Notes under the pieces: generated by a model
The model's input: only the letters and a program-made list of their open reading frames with translations
The model's database searches: none
What the model was told of the DNA's origin: nothing
Shown here: positions 17,103 to 26,566 of the stretch, one piece after another
Layout: the number at the start of each line of letters is the position of its first letter
Numbering within the stretch: position 1 is the stretch's first letter
Made by a program: the position numbers and the translations under genes
Assembly: GCF_000172975.1 (NCBI RefSeq)
Contig: NZ_ABTR02000001.1
Coordinates: 2,208,501-2,272,500, forward strand
DNA: 64,000 nucleotides
From: Dethiosulfovibrio peptidovorans DSM 11002
GTDB lineage: Bacteria > Synergistota > Synergistia > Synergistales > Dethiosulfovibrionaceae
Direction of reading: 5' to 3'

Positions 17103-18530
17103 TTGGATGAGGTTCGCCATATACATCTGATGGGGATCGGCGGTGCCGGAATGAGCGGTCTAGCCCTTCTTTTAAAGGAGCTCGGCTTCGATGTCAGTGG
17201 CTGCGACATGTCCTATGGATTCTACGTTGAAAAAGTGGCTCAAGCCGACATAGATTTCAATATAGGTCATAGTTCGGACCACCTATCCCGGTTCTCTCCC
17301 GACCTGTTAGTCTACAGCAGTGCGATTCCCGAGGATAACGAAGAGTTGGTAGTCGCCAGAGAAAGCGGTATAGCCGTCGCTCAGAGGGCTCAGGTATTGA
17401 GCGCTATATTCGACGTTAGATACGGAATAGGAGTAGCCGGTACCCACGGAAAAACTACTACATCTTCAATGATAGGCCTAATTCTCAGCGGAGCCGGGCT
17501 TGAACCTACCGTCGCTATAGGCGGCGAGCTGTGCGATATAGGTTGCAACGCCAGACTCGGATCGGGGCCTCATATGGTCGCCGAACTCGACGAAAGCGAC
17601 GGTTCCTTTCTCTGTTTTCATCCCACCATATCGGTTATAACGAACGTCGATTGGGATCACGTAAATCACTATCCCGATTTCGATTCCGTCCTTAACACCT
17701 TCGAGTCTTTCTCCAAAAATCTTAGGAAGGGGGGATTGTCCGTACTCTGCGGAGAGGACGGAGGAGTACAATCTCTGCTGAAGATGATGGAGAAAGATGG
17801 CCCTAAAGCTAAAGTCACCTACGGCTGGGGAGACAGGTGGGATTGGGGAGCCACAGACATAGAGTATAATCATGGTGGCGGTGTCTCGTTTTCCGTCAGA
17901 AAACACGGTAGATCTATAGGCAGAATAGAGCTCTCAGTCTCGGGAGACCACAACGTGTTGAACGCCTTGGCATCCTGTATAGTAGCAGACACGTTGTCTG
18001 TTCCGTTCGACGTGATAAAGAGAACCCTGCGTCAATTTAAAGGTGCGAAAAGACGGTTACAGTTCAAGGGCGGAGTCGAACATATAGATGTATACGACGA
18101 TTACGGCCATCATCCAAAAGAAGTAGAGGCTACCTTGAAGGCGATAAGTCAGATCTTTCCAGAGAGAAAGATCTTGGTGGCCTTTCAGCCTCATCGATTT
18201 ACAAGGACGGCAGCAATGGCGGAGGACTTTGCCGAAGTCCTAACATATGCCGATAAGGTCGTCGTATTGCCTATCTACCCAGCCGACGAACCGCCTATAG
18301 ACGGTGTGACATCCCACATGATAGGGGATCATCTATCGATGAAAAAGCACCCGTCCTTTTTTGTGGCGGATAGAAAAAAGGACGCCATAGATAAAGTAAT
18401 GTCCTTGGTTGAGGAGGGAGATGTGATCTTGACTCTAGGGGCGGGAGATATAGCGGATCTAGGCGATATACTTGTAAAAGAGATAGGTCGCAAGAATATA
18501 GTTCCTCGTTCAATAGCTATAGGGGTTTGA
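17103..18530 (+). CDS. murC: UDP-MurNAc:L-alanine ligase MurC
   Basis: First amino-acid ligase of the pathway. The start is taken at TTG 17103, six bases after AAGGAG, giving MDEVRHIHLMGIGGAGMSG, which is where family members begin; TTG 17082 is a possible longer start. The ATP loop GTHGKTTT is at about 113-120, followed by ELDESDGSF and the C-terminal DDYGHHPKEVEATL and FQPHRFTRT motifs. 475 aa, normal length. There is no fused or adjacent ddl or murB. Confidence 0.95.
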   Translation: MDEVRHIHLMGIGGAGMSGLALLLKELGFDVSGCDMSYGFYVEKVAQADIDFNIGHSSDHLSRFSPDLLVYSSAIPEDNEELVVARESGIAVAQRAQVLSAIFDVRYGIGVAGTHGKTTTSSMIGLILSGAGLEPTVAIGGELCDIGCNARLGSGPHMVAELDESDGSFLCFHPTISVITNVDWDHVNHYPDFDSVLNTFESFSKNLRKGGLSVLCGEDGGVQSLLKMMEKDGPKAKVTYGWGDRWDWGATDIEYNHGGGVSFSVRKHGRSIGRIELSVSGDHNVLNALASCIVADTLSVPFDVIKRTLRQFKGAKRRLQFKGGVEHIDVYDDYGHHPKEVEATLKAISQIFPERKILVAFQPHRFTRTAAMAEDFAEVLTYADKVVVLPIYPADEPPIDGVTSHMIGDHLSMKKHPSFFVADRKKDAIDKVMSLVEEGDVILTLGAGDIADLGDILVKEIGRKNIVPRSIAIGV

Positions 18531-18558
18531 GCGAGGCGATAGAAGCGAGTGTTTTCTC

Positions 18559-19347
18559 ATGCAGGAAAATCGTCTAGGGGTGCTTTTTTCCCTCCTATTG
18601 GTATCGTTTCTCGCGGCATTTCCGTTTAAGCTAGAGAGAAACTATCAGTTTTTGAGATTGAGGTCCATAGTCTTGGATTCCTGTCCATCCTTAAGGATAG
18701 AGAAAAAGATCCTGTCGTACATATCTCCAGATGCTATACGTTTTTGGCCTTTATCGTTTACACTATTAGGCGACCTGGACGAAGCCATAAAGAAGAGCGA
18801 GCCTCTGTCCATAGATACTCAGATCGGATGGGGCACTTTATCCTTCAGGTTAAAACCCTTGACCGTTTTAAGTACCTTTTCCTGGAGAAAGACCTCCTGG
18901 TATCTTTCCAGAGAGGGTAGGGTCTGGTCCGAAGACCACCCTATGAACGAAGAAATCTACGGGAAACCGGACGATCCTTTGGTGGTTATAGATGAGTCTA
19001 TGCCTCCTCCGATAAAAGTGTCATCGAAAGATCAAGGATCGGTAATGGATTTCGATTATGACCTTGATTATTATTCGTCAACGATAAAAGAGCTCACAGA
19101 CATGGATTTGCCTGGAGAAGTCCAGGCATTAAGGATTTATAGAGAAGGCGGTATGGAATTGGCTTCTCTGTATATAAAAAGAGAAAACAATGGGTTTTTA
19201 ACTGTCATAATTGACAGAGACAAGAACTTGCACTCTCAGATATCTGCCGTAAACGAGCTACTGAGTTCGGGAGTCAAGTTCAGAAGCGGTGAAATCGTGG
19301 ATGCCTCTTACGGTGATAAAATAGTCGTAAAAGGGCTGAACGATTAA
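18559..19347 (+). CDS. ftsQ: FtsQ-like divisome protein
   Basis: 262-residue bitopic protein with a short cytoplasmic tail, one membrane helix at about residues 6-22 and a periplasmic domain. Similarity to FtsQ is weak but seen in the strand pattern KTSWYLSREGRVWSED (position of the FtsQ beta-domain entry) and the ending EIVDASYGDKIVVKG, like the FtsQ VDLRYGDRVVVR strand. The murC-ftsA position is where ftsQ belongs. The N-terminal POTRA domain is not obvious by eye. The ribosome-binding site is weak. Confidence 0.7.
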   Translation: MQENRLGVLFSLLLVSFLAAFPFKLERNYQFLRLRSIVLDSCPSLRIEKKILSYISPDAIRFWPLSFTLLGDLDEAIKKSEPLSIDTQIGWGTLSFRLKPLTVLSTFSWRKTSWYLSREGRVWSEDHPMNEEIYGKPDDPLVVIDESMPPPIKVSSKDQGSVMDFDYDLDYYSSTIKELTDMDLPGEVQALRIYREGGMELASLYIKRENNGFLTVIIDRDKNLHSQISAVNELLSSGVKFRSGEIVDASYGDKIVVKGLND

Positions 19348-19374
19348 ACCATGCGCGAAGGGAGCGATGGGTTT

Positions 19375-20667
19375 GTGAAAAGAGAGCCTGACATTTTCGT
19401 AGGTCTTGATCTCGGCACCTCAAAGGTGTCCGTCGTCGTGGCGGAAAGAGACGTCCGCTCCGACGAGGCCCAGATCATAGGGGTGGGGCAGGCTCCCTCC
19501 GCAGGGATAAGAAAAGGCATGATAGTCAACCTGGAACAGGCCGTTTTAGCCGTAAGAAGGGCTTTGAAGGAAGCTGAAACCATGGTCGGCTTCACTCTGG
19601 ATGACGTCACGGTTGCTTTTAGCGGAGTAGAGGTCGACAGCGTGATGTCTCACGGTATGGTCTCTCTGGGAAGGACGCCTCGACAGATCGAGATAGACGA
19701 CGTCGAGAGAGTCATTGAGACGGCACAAAGCGAGCTTTCCGTGTCATCCAACAGGAGCGTACTCCATACAATTCCAGTGAAATACTCTATAGACGGGAAC
19801 TCCGGAATAGACGACCCTTTGGGAATGACGGGAATCCGTCTCGAGATAGAGCTACAGTCGGTAGTTGTGCCCACCACAGCGCTTCAAAACGTGGTCAATT
19901 GCGTGGAGAAAGCTGGCGCCCGAGTAAACGGACTGGTCGTAAAACCTCTTGTAGCGGCTCTAGGGGCCCTATCCTCAGAGGAGAGGACCGCTGGAGCGGT
20001 GGTGGTATCCATAGGCGGAGGAACTACCGGGGTAGCCATATTCGTGGATGGCCGTCCTATACGGCTCTCCGTAATTCCCATAGGAGGAGATCACATCACC
20101 AACGACCTCGCCTATGTGGCCAAGATCCCAATAAGCGTGGCGGAGGAATTGAAAAAACGCCTGTCTCTAGAGCCACCGGAAGAGGATGAGGAGTTCGAGG
20201 TAGTGATAAGAGGAAAGGCCAAGACCATGCCTATTGACGCCTTAGTAGAGGTCGTCTCCTGTCGATTGGAGGAGCTGTTCTCTCATCACGTGAAAGAGAT
20301 CCTGGACGGCATGAACTACCATGCTTTCCCCTCGGGAATCATACTAACGGGAGGCGTGGCTTTAACGGAAGGGTTGGAGGGATTCGTCTCCGATGTCATG
20401 GAGTTGCCGGTGAGAGTCGGAGCCCCCATCGTATCCCATCAGATGCCTCCTGGGATGAGTTCATGTCAATATTCTTCCTTGGCGGGAATCGTTCGCTACC
20501 TTGTGGAGAGAGATCGGCACAGATATCGCTATATAGAAACCTCGGTAGGAGTTTTAAGAGGTGGAGGATACACTTCAAGAGAACCGTCGCCTAGACGTAT
20601 GCCGAGCTTCGGAGAGGCAAGAGGGGTCTTCGATTCTATAAAGAGGGCCTTCAAAGATCTGTTTTAA
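19375..20667 (+). CDS. ftsA: Cell division protein FtsA
   Basis: Actin-like ATPase that tethers FtsZ to the membrane. Start at GTG 19375 (AAGGGAG 10 bases upstream) gives KREPDIFVGLDLGTSKVSVV, with the phosphate-1 motif in its usual position; ATG 19351 would add eight residues and lacks a ribosome-binding site. Further actin-fold motifs are VVSIGGGTTGVAIF and GIILTGGVALTEGL. The end, FDSIKRAFKDLF, is an amphipathic membrane-targeting helix. About 430 aa. ftsZ follows 26 bases later. Confidence 0.95.
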   Translation: MKREPDIFVGLDLGTSKVSVVVAERDVRSDEAQIIGVGQAPSAGIRKGMIVNLEQAVLAVRRALKEAETMVGFTLDDVTVAFSGVEVDSVMSHGMVSLGRTPRQIEIDDVERVIETAQSELSVSSNRSVLHTIPVKYSIDGNSGIDDPLGMTGIRLEIELQSVVVPTTALQNVVNCVEKAGARVNGLVVKPLVAALGALSSEERTAGAVVVSIGGGTTGVAIFVDGRPIRLSVIPIGGDHITNDLAYVAKIPISVAEELKKRLSLEPPEEDEEFEVVIRGKAKTMPIDALVEVVSCRLEELFSHHVKEILDGMNYHAFPSGIILTGGVALTEGLEGFVSDVMELPVRVGAPIVSHQMPPGMSSCQYSSLAGIVRYLVERDRHRYRYIETSVGVLRGGGYTSREPSPRRMPSFGEARGVFDSIKRAFKDLF

Positions 20668-20693
20668 AGAACCAGCCGCTGGGAGGTTGTGAT

Positions 20694-21914
20694 ATGGACA
20701 TGAATGGTGTCTTTAAAGTCACCTCGGAGAGCAGTCCGCACAGAGAGGTAATTAAGGTCGTCGGTGTCGGAGGAGGCGGAGGCAACGCCCTCAACAACAT
20801 TATCCGAAGCGGCGTAACCGGAGTAGAGTTTTTAGCAGTCAATACCGATATGGCATCTTTAAGTCTATCGGAAGCCCCAACCCGTCTGATATTAGGGAGG
20901 GAACTCACCAAAGGGCACGGAGCTGGAGCGGATCCTCAGATAGGTCACGGAGCCGCCAAGGAATCTTTCGACGAGCTCAAGGAGGTTCTGGTCGGTGCCG
21001 ATATGGTCTTTTTGACCGCGGGTATGGGAGGAGGAACCGGAACCGGTGCCAGCCCGGTCATAGCGGAGATAGCCAGGGAAACCGGCTCTCTCGTAGTAGC
21101 GGTTGTGACGACACCTTTTTTCTGGGAGGGTAAAAGACGAAAGTCTCAGGCTGAGATGGGGATAAAGGCCCTTCAGGAAAAAGTCGATGCTCTGATAGTT
21201 ATCGAAAACGATAAATTGATGGAGATCTCCGATAAAAACACCGTTCTGACCGATGCCTTCAGAATGGCCGACGACGTCCTTCGTCAGGCAGTTCAAGGGG
21301 TGACCGATCTGATCCTGAGGCCAGCACTTGTGAACGTCGACTTCGCCGATGTCCGATCGGTAATGCAGAACGCGGGATCAGCCATTATGGGCATAGGAGA
21401 GGGACGAGGCGACAACAGAGCAGTCATGGCAGCCCAGGCCGCGATAAACAGTCCTCTGATGTCAATTCCCATGACCGGAGCCAAGGGAGTTCTCTTCAAT
21501 ATAACCGGAGGGGCGGATGTTGGTATATTCGAAATTAACGAGGCCGCCGGGATCATAAACGAAGCCTCCGACGATGACGCCAATATTATATGGGGAAGCG
21601 CCATAGACGAGGAGATGGAGGACAGGATAAAGATAACGGTAATAGCTACAGGGTTCTCCGACTATGAACAGGCCAAATCCAAGGCAACTCCTTTTGGAAA
21701 TATAAACGCGGGATCGGGATCCAAGTCCACGGCTCAGAGAAAAGAGAAGAAGACCTCCGGTATAAAATTAGAACCGACGGATCTGTCTCCCGAGGAAGAT
21801 GGTCCGGACATGTTTGAGCTCCCAGGGCTCCCAAAAGACTCATACGATGTTCCGTCCTACATAAGAAAGGTGCGTAGGACCCGCGATAAAGATAAAGACA
21901 ACGGAGGAAGGTAG
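20694..21914 (+). CDS. ftsZ: Cell division GTPase FtsZ
   Basis: Tubulin-like GTPase forming the Z ring. 406 aa. The N-terminal [16 protein letters not shown] and the GTP loop GGGTGTG at residues 112-118 are complete, as are the [11 protein letters not shown] and [12 protein letters not shown]7/synergy regions. A variable linker of about 50 residues leads to the conserved C-terminal peptide DVPSYIRK that binds FtsA, followed by a basic tail. GGGAGG precedes the ATG. It is the last gene of the dcw cluster, with a terminator 7 bases after the stop. Confidence 0.98.
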   Translation: MDMNGVFKVTSESSPHREVIKVVGVGGGGGNALNNIIRSGVTGVEFLAVNTDMASLSLSEAPTRLILGRELTKGHGAGADPQIGHGAAKESFDELKEVLVGADMVFLTAGMGGGTGTGASPVIAEIARETGSLVVAVVTTPFFWEGKRRKSQAEMGIKALQEKVDALIVIENDKLMEISDKNTVLTDAFRMADDVLRQAVQGVTDLILRPALVNVDFADVRSVMQNAGSAIMGIGEGRGDNRAVMAAQAAINSPLMSIPMTGAKGVLFNITGGADVGIFEINEAAGIINEASDDDANIIWGSAIDEEMEDRIKITVIATGFSDYEQAKSKATPFGNINAGSGSKSTAQRKEKKTSGIKLEPTDLSPEEDGPDMFELPGLPKDSYDVPSYIRKVRRTRDKDKDNGGR

Positions 21915-21920
21915 ACATCT

Positions 21921-21958
21921 AGCGGGGCCGAACCTCTATAGGTTTGTCCCGCTTTTTT
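21921..21958 (+). terminator. Rho-independent terminator after ftsZ
   Basis: Stem AGCGGG...CCCGCT with an inner AACCT/AGGTT helix, followed by six Ts. It ends the dcw cluster 18 bases before the next gene. Confidence 0.88.
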
Positions 21959-21975
21959 AAGGGAATGGTGTTGTT

Positions 21976-22587
21976 ATGGCTAGGAAGGTAAAACGGAAAA
22001 AGAGGAGCTTGTTGCCCTTTGGAGATCTTATGCTACCGATACTTGGTCTGGTGGCTTTGGGGTTTTTGGTCTTCGGGATAAAGATTTTTTTTCTGCCGGA
22101 TAAAGACGATCCCTATGGGAAATACGTCCAGGAGGCCATTCCCGTCCCATCTCAGCCCCGAAAGATAGACGTCCCCATAAAAAAAGAAAGTCCTCTAAAC
22201 GAGGACGAAGTCTCGGTAGAGGATGGTACTGTGATTGCCGTTCCCATAACCATGAAAGAGGCAGAGGACAAACAAAGAGAGACTTCTCATAAAAAAACCG
22301 CATCTCAACCGAAGCCTACGAGCACCTCTTCTAGAGCCTCTGCCAATGCTAAAAACTCCTCTTGGTATGTTCAAATCGGTGCCTTCAAACAACGATCGAT
22401 GGCTAAGGCCTTGGCGTCTAAGGTCGGTTCCAAAGGCTACTCGGTTATAATAGGCGAGGGAATAGTGAGCGGGACAAAATATTACAGGGTTTGGATTCCC
22501 GGCGGGAACTCACGTAACGAGGCTACTGCCGTTGGGGAGAGGCTCAAAAAACTGGGATATCCTTATTTTGTGTTTCTCAGAAAGTAG
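21976..22587 (+). CDS. SPOR-domain membrane protein
   Basis: 203-residue bitopic protein: basic N-terminus (ARKVKRKKRS), a membrane helix at about 17-36, a low-complexity linker rich in K, E, T and S, and a C-terminal SPOR domain (about 127-203; SWYVQIGAFKQRSMAKAL, then YYRVWIPG). SPOR domains bind denuded septal glycan, so a septal role is inferred, and the position right after ftsZ supports it. It resembles FtsN/DedD in layout but is not assignable to either. The linker probably crosses the periplasm. Confidence 0.85.
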   Translation: MARKVKRKKRSLLPFGDLMLPILGLVALGFLVFGIKIFFLPDKDDPYGKYVQEAIPVPSQPRKIDVPIKKESPLNEDEVSVEDGTVIAVPITMKEAEDKQRETSHKKTASQPKPTSTSSRASANAKNSSWYVQIGAFKQRSMAKALASKVGSKGYSVIIGEGIVSGTKYYRVWIPGGNSRNEATAVGERLKKLGYPYFVFLRK

Positions 22588-22596
22588 GTGACGCTG

Positions 22597-23469
22597 TTGG
22601 GAATCTACAATGTGAAGAAGCTGGTGGTGGTCACAGGACTATCCGGCAGCGGTAAATCCAGTACCCTCAATATCCTGGAAGACCAAGGCTTATTTGCCGT
22701 GGATAACATCCCTGCAGCACTTCTTCCTCAGCTTCTGGAACTTTTGGGAACTCATGATTCTGCCGTCGTAAACGGCGTGGTCGTAGTTGTAGACGTGAGA
22801 GGAAAAGACCTAGATCGATTCGAGACGATCTCCAGAGAACTCAGGGCTGGGGTAGAGGATTTTTCCGTAGTCTTTCTGGACGCCACCGACGAGGTTCTCG
22901 TACAGAGATTCAACACCACCAGACGGAGCCATCCTCTGGGAGATGGCGTGACTATACTAGAGGGGATAAAAAGGGAAAGAGACCTTCTCGCATCCATAAG
23001 GCAGGAGGCGGATATCATCGTAGACACCTCCAATCTTGATATAAGATCGTTTAGACCAGCACTTTTAAAAGCTCTGGGATCGCCGGATCCTCAGCTCACG
23101 GTCCTTTTTTCCTCGTTTGGGTTTAAACACGGAATACCGAACGACAGCGACTACGTCATGGACGTCAGGTTCTTACCTAATCCCTACTACGTTCCCAGCC
23201 TTAGAGATCTTACAGGCACGGACGAACCGGTAAAACAGTATATAAAGGAACAATTCCCGGACTGGGAAGCTTTTTTAGACAAGACCGTCGATTTTTTCGA
23301 GTTTTTACTTCCTCAATATGGTAGGGTGGGAAAGAGCTCAATGCACATAGCTATAGGATGCACCGGAGGACGACACAGGTCCGTAGCCATGGTCGAATGG
23401 CTCGAGTCAATTTTCGAGGAACAGGGGTATCGTGTGACCCATTTCCATAGAGATATAGATAAACATTGA
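22597..23469 (+). CDS. rapZ: RapZ/YvcJ nucleotide-binding protein
   Basis: P-loop protein of the RapZ family. In enterobacteria RapZ directs RNase E to the GlmZ small RNA; in Bacillus YvcJ has GTPase activity. 290 aa from TTG 22597 (AGGTGA upstream; GTG 22588 is an alternative). Walker A GLSGSGKS is at 14-21, and the C-terminal domain carries the conserved GCTGGRHRSVAMVEWL and HRDIDKH. It is followed by yvcK and whiA, the conserved Gram-positive order. Confidence 0.94.
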   Translation: MGIYNVKKLVVVTGLSGSGKSSTLNILEDQGLFAVDNIPAALLPQLLELLGTHDSAVVNGVVVVVDVRGKDLDRFETISRELRAGVEDFSVVFLDATDEVLVQRFNTTRRSHPLGDGVTILEGIKRERDLLASIRQEADIIVDTSNLDIRSFRPALLKALGSPDPQLTVLFSSFGFKHGIPNDSDYVMDVRFLPNPYYVPSLRDLTGTDEPVKQYIKEQFPDWEAFLDKTVDFFEFLLPQYGRVGKSSMHIAIGCTGGRHRSVAMVEWLESIFEEQGYRVTHFHRDIDKH

Positions 23470-23514
23470 GTTTCTTTACGATATCACGATACACTCCAGG
23501 GAGGAGATGACTCT

Positions 23515-24627
23515 ATGAGGCATCTATGGCCCTTTTTATGGGGACTTTCGGTAGGTGTTATCGCTGGAGCACTCTTTAAGAGGAGAAGGACAGGATTCCG
23601 ATCGTCCCCTCCGACGAAAGATTCCGGTGTCTCCTTTCGTCTTTCATCTGGACCTTATGTCGTGGCTGTAGGCGGAGGTACCGGCCTATCCGCCTTTCTG
23701 ATGGGATTGAAAGGATTCACGAAAAATATAACAGCGGTCGTAACCGTTACCGATGAAGGTGGTAGCTCGGGACGTATCACCAGGGACTGGGGAGTCCTTC
23801 CCCCCGGAGATATCCGAAACTGCATCGTGGCCTTGAGCGAAAACGACGATGTATTGAGATCCTTTATGGACTTTCGCTTCGACAAAGGAGATCTAGCAGG
23901 ACATAGTCTGGGAAATCTCATGTTGTTGGCCTCGGCCGAGATGACAGGAGACTTTAAGCTGGCGGTGGAGAGGATCAATCAACTTCTAGCGATAAGAGGC
24001 CGCGTCCTTCCGGTCTCCACTGAAAACATCGTTCTTCGGGGAAAGACAAGCGGCGGGAAGCAAATCAAAGGAGAGCTCGAGATTTCAAATTTCGGCACGG
24101 ACCTGGACGAGATATGGCTGGAACCGTCGGACGCAAAGCCGATCAAAGAGGTCATAGCCGCTGTAGACACGGCGGATCTTATCGTATTAGGCCCCGGAAG
24201 TCTCTTCACAAGCGTGATCCCCAACCTTCTCATAAGAAACTTTAGAGAAAGGATAAAAAAGGGATTGGCTCCCACCGTATATGTGGCCAATATAATGACA
24301 CAGCCCAGAGAGACCGAGGGAATGTCGGTGACGGGACATCTAAATTGGATAGAGAAAGTCCTAGGGAAACTCCCTGACTACGTCATAGTGAACGATCAGG
24401 AGGTTCCGAGGGGACTGTTGGAACGATATAAAGCAGAAGGTGCGGAACCTCTCTACCTGAACGACGACGAAGAGGTCGAACTTTACGAAAAAGGCTGCAA
24501 GGTCCTGCGGGGGTCTTTTCTAAGGTTAGATCAAGTAAAGGGAGAACCGGTCATAAGGCATGACGGAGGACGTCTATCGGAGGCCATTTTCTCCTTGATA
24601 CAGAAGAAGGACGGTGGCACTTTCTAA
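23515..24627 (+). CDS. yvcK: YvcK/GlmR family protein with N-terminal membrane anchor
   Basis: Member of the CofD-like YvcK family, which binds UDP-GlcNAc and in Bacillus stimulates GlmS and supports growth on gluconeogenic carbon. 370 aa. The glycine loop GGGTGLS is at 53-59 and the DEGGSSGRITRDWGVLPPGDIRNC region follows. Unlike B. subtilis YvcK (about 317 aa), it begins with a hydrophobic helix (about residues 4-21) followed by KRRRTGFR, predicting membrane anchoring. A GGGAGGAGATG region precedes the ATG. Confidence 0.92.
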   Translation: MRHLWPFLWGLSVGVIAGALFKRRRTGFRSSPPTKDSGVSFRLSSGPYVVAVGGGTGLSAFLMGLKGFTKNITAVVTVTDEGGSSGRITRDWGVLPPGDIRNCIVALSENDDVLRSFMDFRFDKGDLAGHSLGNLMLLASAEMTGDFKLAVERINQLLAIRGRVLPVSTENIVLRGKTSGGKQIKGELEISNFGTDLDEIWLEPSDAKPIKEVIAAVDTADLIVLGPGSLFTSVIPNLLIRNFRERIKKGLAPTVYVANIMTQPRETEGMSVTGHLNWIEKVLGKLPDYVIVNDQEVPRGLLERYKAEGAEPLYLNDDEEVELYEKGCKVLRGSFLRLDQVKGEPVIRHDGGRLSEAIFSLIQKKDGGTF

Positions 24628-25518
24628 GTGGACTCTCTAAGCAGTGAGATATGGGATGAATGGATATCGTCCCATATTCCGGATCGGATATCGGCAGACT
24701 CGGAAATAGCGGGTACCTTTTCCTGTATGAGACGCAAGATAACGAAAGCAGATAGGGTGATTCTATCCTCCAGAAGACTGTGGGTTTTCCATCGCATGAG
24801 ACGTTTGTGGAAGAAAACCTCCTGGGGTGGCGATTTTGACCTGGGAAAAATGTTGCACGTTCCAGAAAGACACAGAGGGACCGTGCAATTGGAGATGCCC
24901 ATAGACCTATTCAGAGCTATTCAGTCGAAAGAGCTTAGCGGCTCCTTCATCCGCTGGGCCTGGATCAGAGGTATATTCGGTGCCGTAGGTTCAGTTTTTT
25001 TCCCTAAACGAGGATATTACTTTCTATTCCGAGTCCCTTACGACGAAATACTCGCGGGTCTAAAGGATCATCTTCAGAAAAACGACCTCTCCGTCTCATA
25101 TCGGAGGGGATCTGGTTGTGTCGAAGCCATGGTGAGAGGTCAAAACGACATTGTAGATCTAATGATAGGCATGGGATTATCCGATGCGGCTTTGAAGATG
25201 GAGGAAAAGGCCATCGTCAGATCCATGAGGGATAGGGCCAATCGTCTGGTAAATTGCGATGCCTCCAATATAAGAAAGACCGTCGATGCCGCTAGACGTC
25301 AGATAGCCCTTGCGACATTCCTTAAGGAAAACGGCCATGAAGATGAGCTACCTCCCGATCTGGCCGAACTTATCGACCTGAGAATCGCCAATCCAAGCGC
25401 CAGCCTGAACGAACTGGGATCTGCAATGAACTCTCCCGTAAGCAAGAGTACCGTAACTTATCGATGGAAAAAGATCATGTCCATCGCCGAGACCTACGGT
25501 TTTAGCTACGATAATTAA
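24628..25518 (+). CDS. whiA: WhiA-family DNA-binding regulator
   Basis: WhiA combines a LAGLIDADG homing-endonuclease-like domain with a C-terminal helix-turn-helix. 296 aa; the degenerate LAGLIDADG-like part is around residues 90-180 (FIRWAWIRGIFGAVGSV...YYFLFRVP), and the HTH is near 255-285 (NPSASLNELGSAMNSPVSKSTVTYRWKKI, given in part). In Streptomyces WhiA controls sporulation septation, in Bacillus division and chromosome segregation. The GTG start directly follows the yvcK stop. Confidence 0.9.
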   Translation: MDSLSSEIWDEWISSHIPDRISADSEIAGTFSCMRRKITKADRVILSSRRLWVFHRMRRLWKKTSWGGDFDLGKMLHVPERHRGTVQLEMPIDLFRAIQSKELSGSFIRWAWIRGIFGAVGSVFFPKRGYYFLFRVPYDEILAGLKDHLQKNDLSVSYRRGSGCVEAMVRGQNDIVDLMIGMGLSDAALKMEEKAIVRSMRDRANRLVNCDASNIRKTVDAARRQIALATFLKENGHEDELPPDLAELIDLRIANPSASLNELGSAMNSPVSKSTVTYRWKKIMSIAETYGFSYDN

Positions 25519-25543
25519 AAACTTGAAAGGAGCGTCATACGCC

Positions 25544-26563
25544 ATGTCTAAGGTGAAAGTCGCAATTAACGGTTTTGGTAGAATAGGAAGATTGGTACTG
25601 AGAGCCCTTCATGAGTACGACCAGGAGGGGCTGATAGACATAGTGGCGACAAACAGTCGCTCGACCTCGGAGCAGAGAGCCTATCTTTTCAAGTACGATT
25701 CGGTCCATCGCAGATATCAGGGCAAGGTCGACTACGACGACGAAAATATCTTCGTGGATGACAAGGCCATAGCCACCCTTCGACATTCGACCCCGGACCA
25801 ATTCAACTGGGGCGACCTTGGAGTGGATATCGTAATCGAGGCATCGGGGATATACAAGGATACGGAAAAAGCCCAAGCTCACCTCGACGCAGGGGCTAAG
25901 AAGGTAGTAATCACGGCACCTGGCAGCGGAGAAGGGCTGGGAACCTTCGTGATGGGAGTCAACGAGGAGTCCTACGATCCTGCGACACATCACATCGTCT
26001 CCAACGCTTCCTGCACGACCAACTGTCTTGCCCCTGTGGCGAAGATACTGAACGACGAGTTCAACATCGTAAAAGGGGTTATGACCACCGTTCACGCCTA
26101 TACAGGAGATCAGAAGACGGTCGACTCGTCTCATAAGAAATTCCATAGAGGAAGAGCCGCCGCCGTCTCCATGGTCCCTACTTCCACCGGAGCAGCCAAG
26201 GCTGTAGGCTTGGTAATACCGGAACTCAAGGGCAAACTGAACGGAATGGCTCTGAGGGTCCCTACTCCTAACGTCTCCGTAGTCGACCTCGTCGTCGAGC
26301 TTCCAAAATCGGTGACAGCAGAGGAAATCAACTCTACGATCAAAAAATATTCCGAGGAATCCATGTCCAGATATCTGGGATACGAGACGGACGACTGCGT
26401 GTCCATGGACTTCGTCCATGACAGTCGATCCTCTATTTTCGCCCCGAACCACACTATGGCTATAGACAACATGGTCAAGGTGCTGTCTTGGTACGATAAC
26501 GAATGGGGCTATTCGTGCCGTTGTCTGGACCTGGTCAATCACATGATCAGGAAGGGGCTGTAG
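25544..26563 (+). CDS. gap: Glyceraldehyde-3-phosphate dehydrogenase
   Basis: Glycolytic/gluconeogenic NAD(P)-dependent dehydrogenase, 339 aa. N-terminal INGFGRIGRLVLR binds the dinucleotide; the catalytic cysteine is Cys157 in SNASCTTNCLAP; SWYDNEWGYS closes the fold. GAAAGGAG 10 bases before ATG 25544 fixes the start over the earlier in-frame TTG. First of three consecutive glycolytic genes (gap-pgk-tpiA) in the usual order. Confidence 0.97.
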   Translation: MSKVKVAINGFGRIGRLVLRALHEYDQEGLIDIVATNSRSTSEQRAYLFKYDSVHRRYQGKVDYDDENIFVDDKAIATLRHSTPDQFNWGDLGVDIVIEASGIYKDTEKAQAHLDAGAKKVVITAPGSGEGLGTFVMGVNEESYDPATHHIVSNASCTTNCLAPVAKILNDEFNIVKGVMTTVHAYTGDQKTVDSSHKKFHRGRAAAVSMVPTSTGAAKAVGLVIPELKGKLNGMALRVPTPNVSVVDLVVELPKSVTAEEINSTIKKYSEESMSRYLGYETDDCVSMDFVHDSRSSIFAPNHTMAIDNMVKVLSWYDNEWGYSCRCLDLVNHMIRKGL

Positions 26564-26566
26564 GAC

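Noticed and set aside
25535-26542. Antisense open frame (335 codons) covering nearly all of gap
   Set aside because: Complete shadow of a certain glycolytic gene; no promoter or ribosome-binding site and low-complexity translation.
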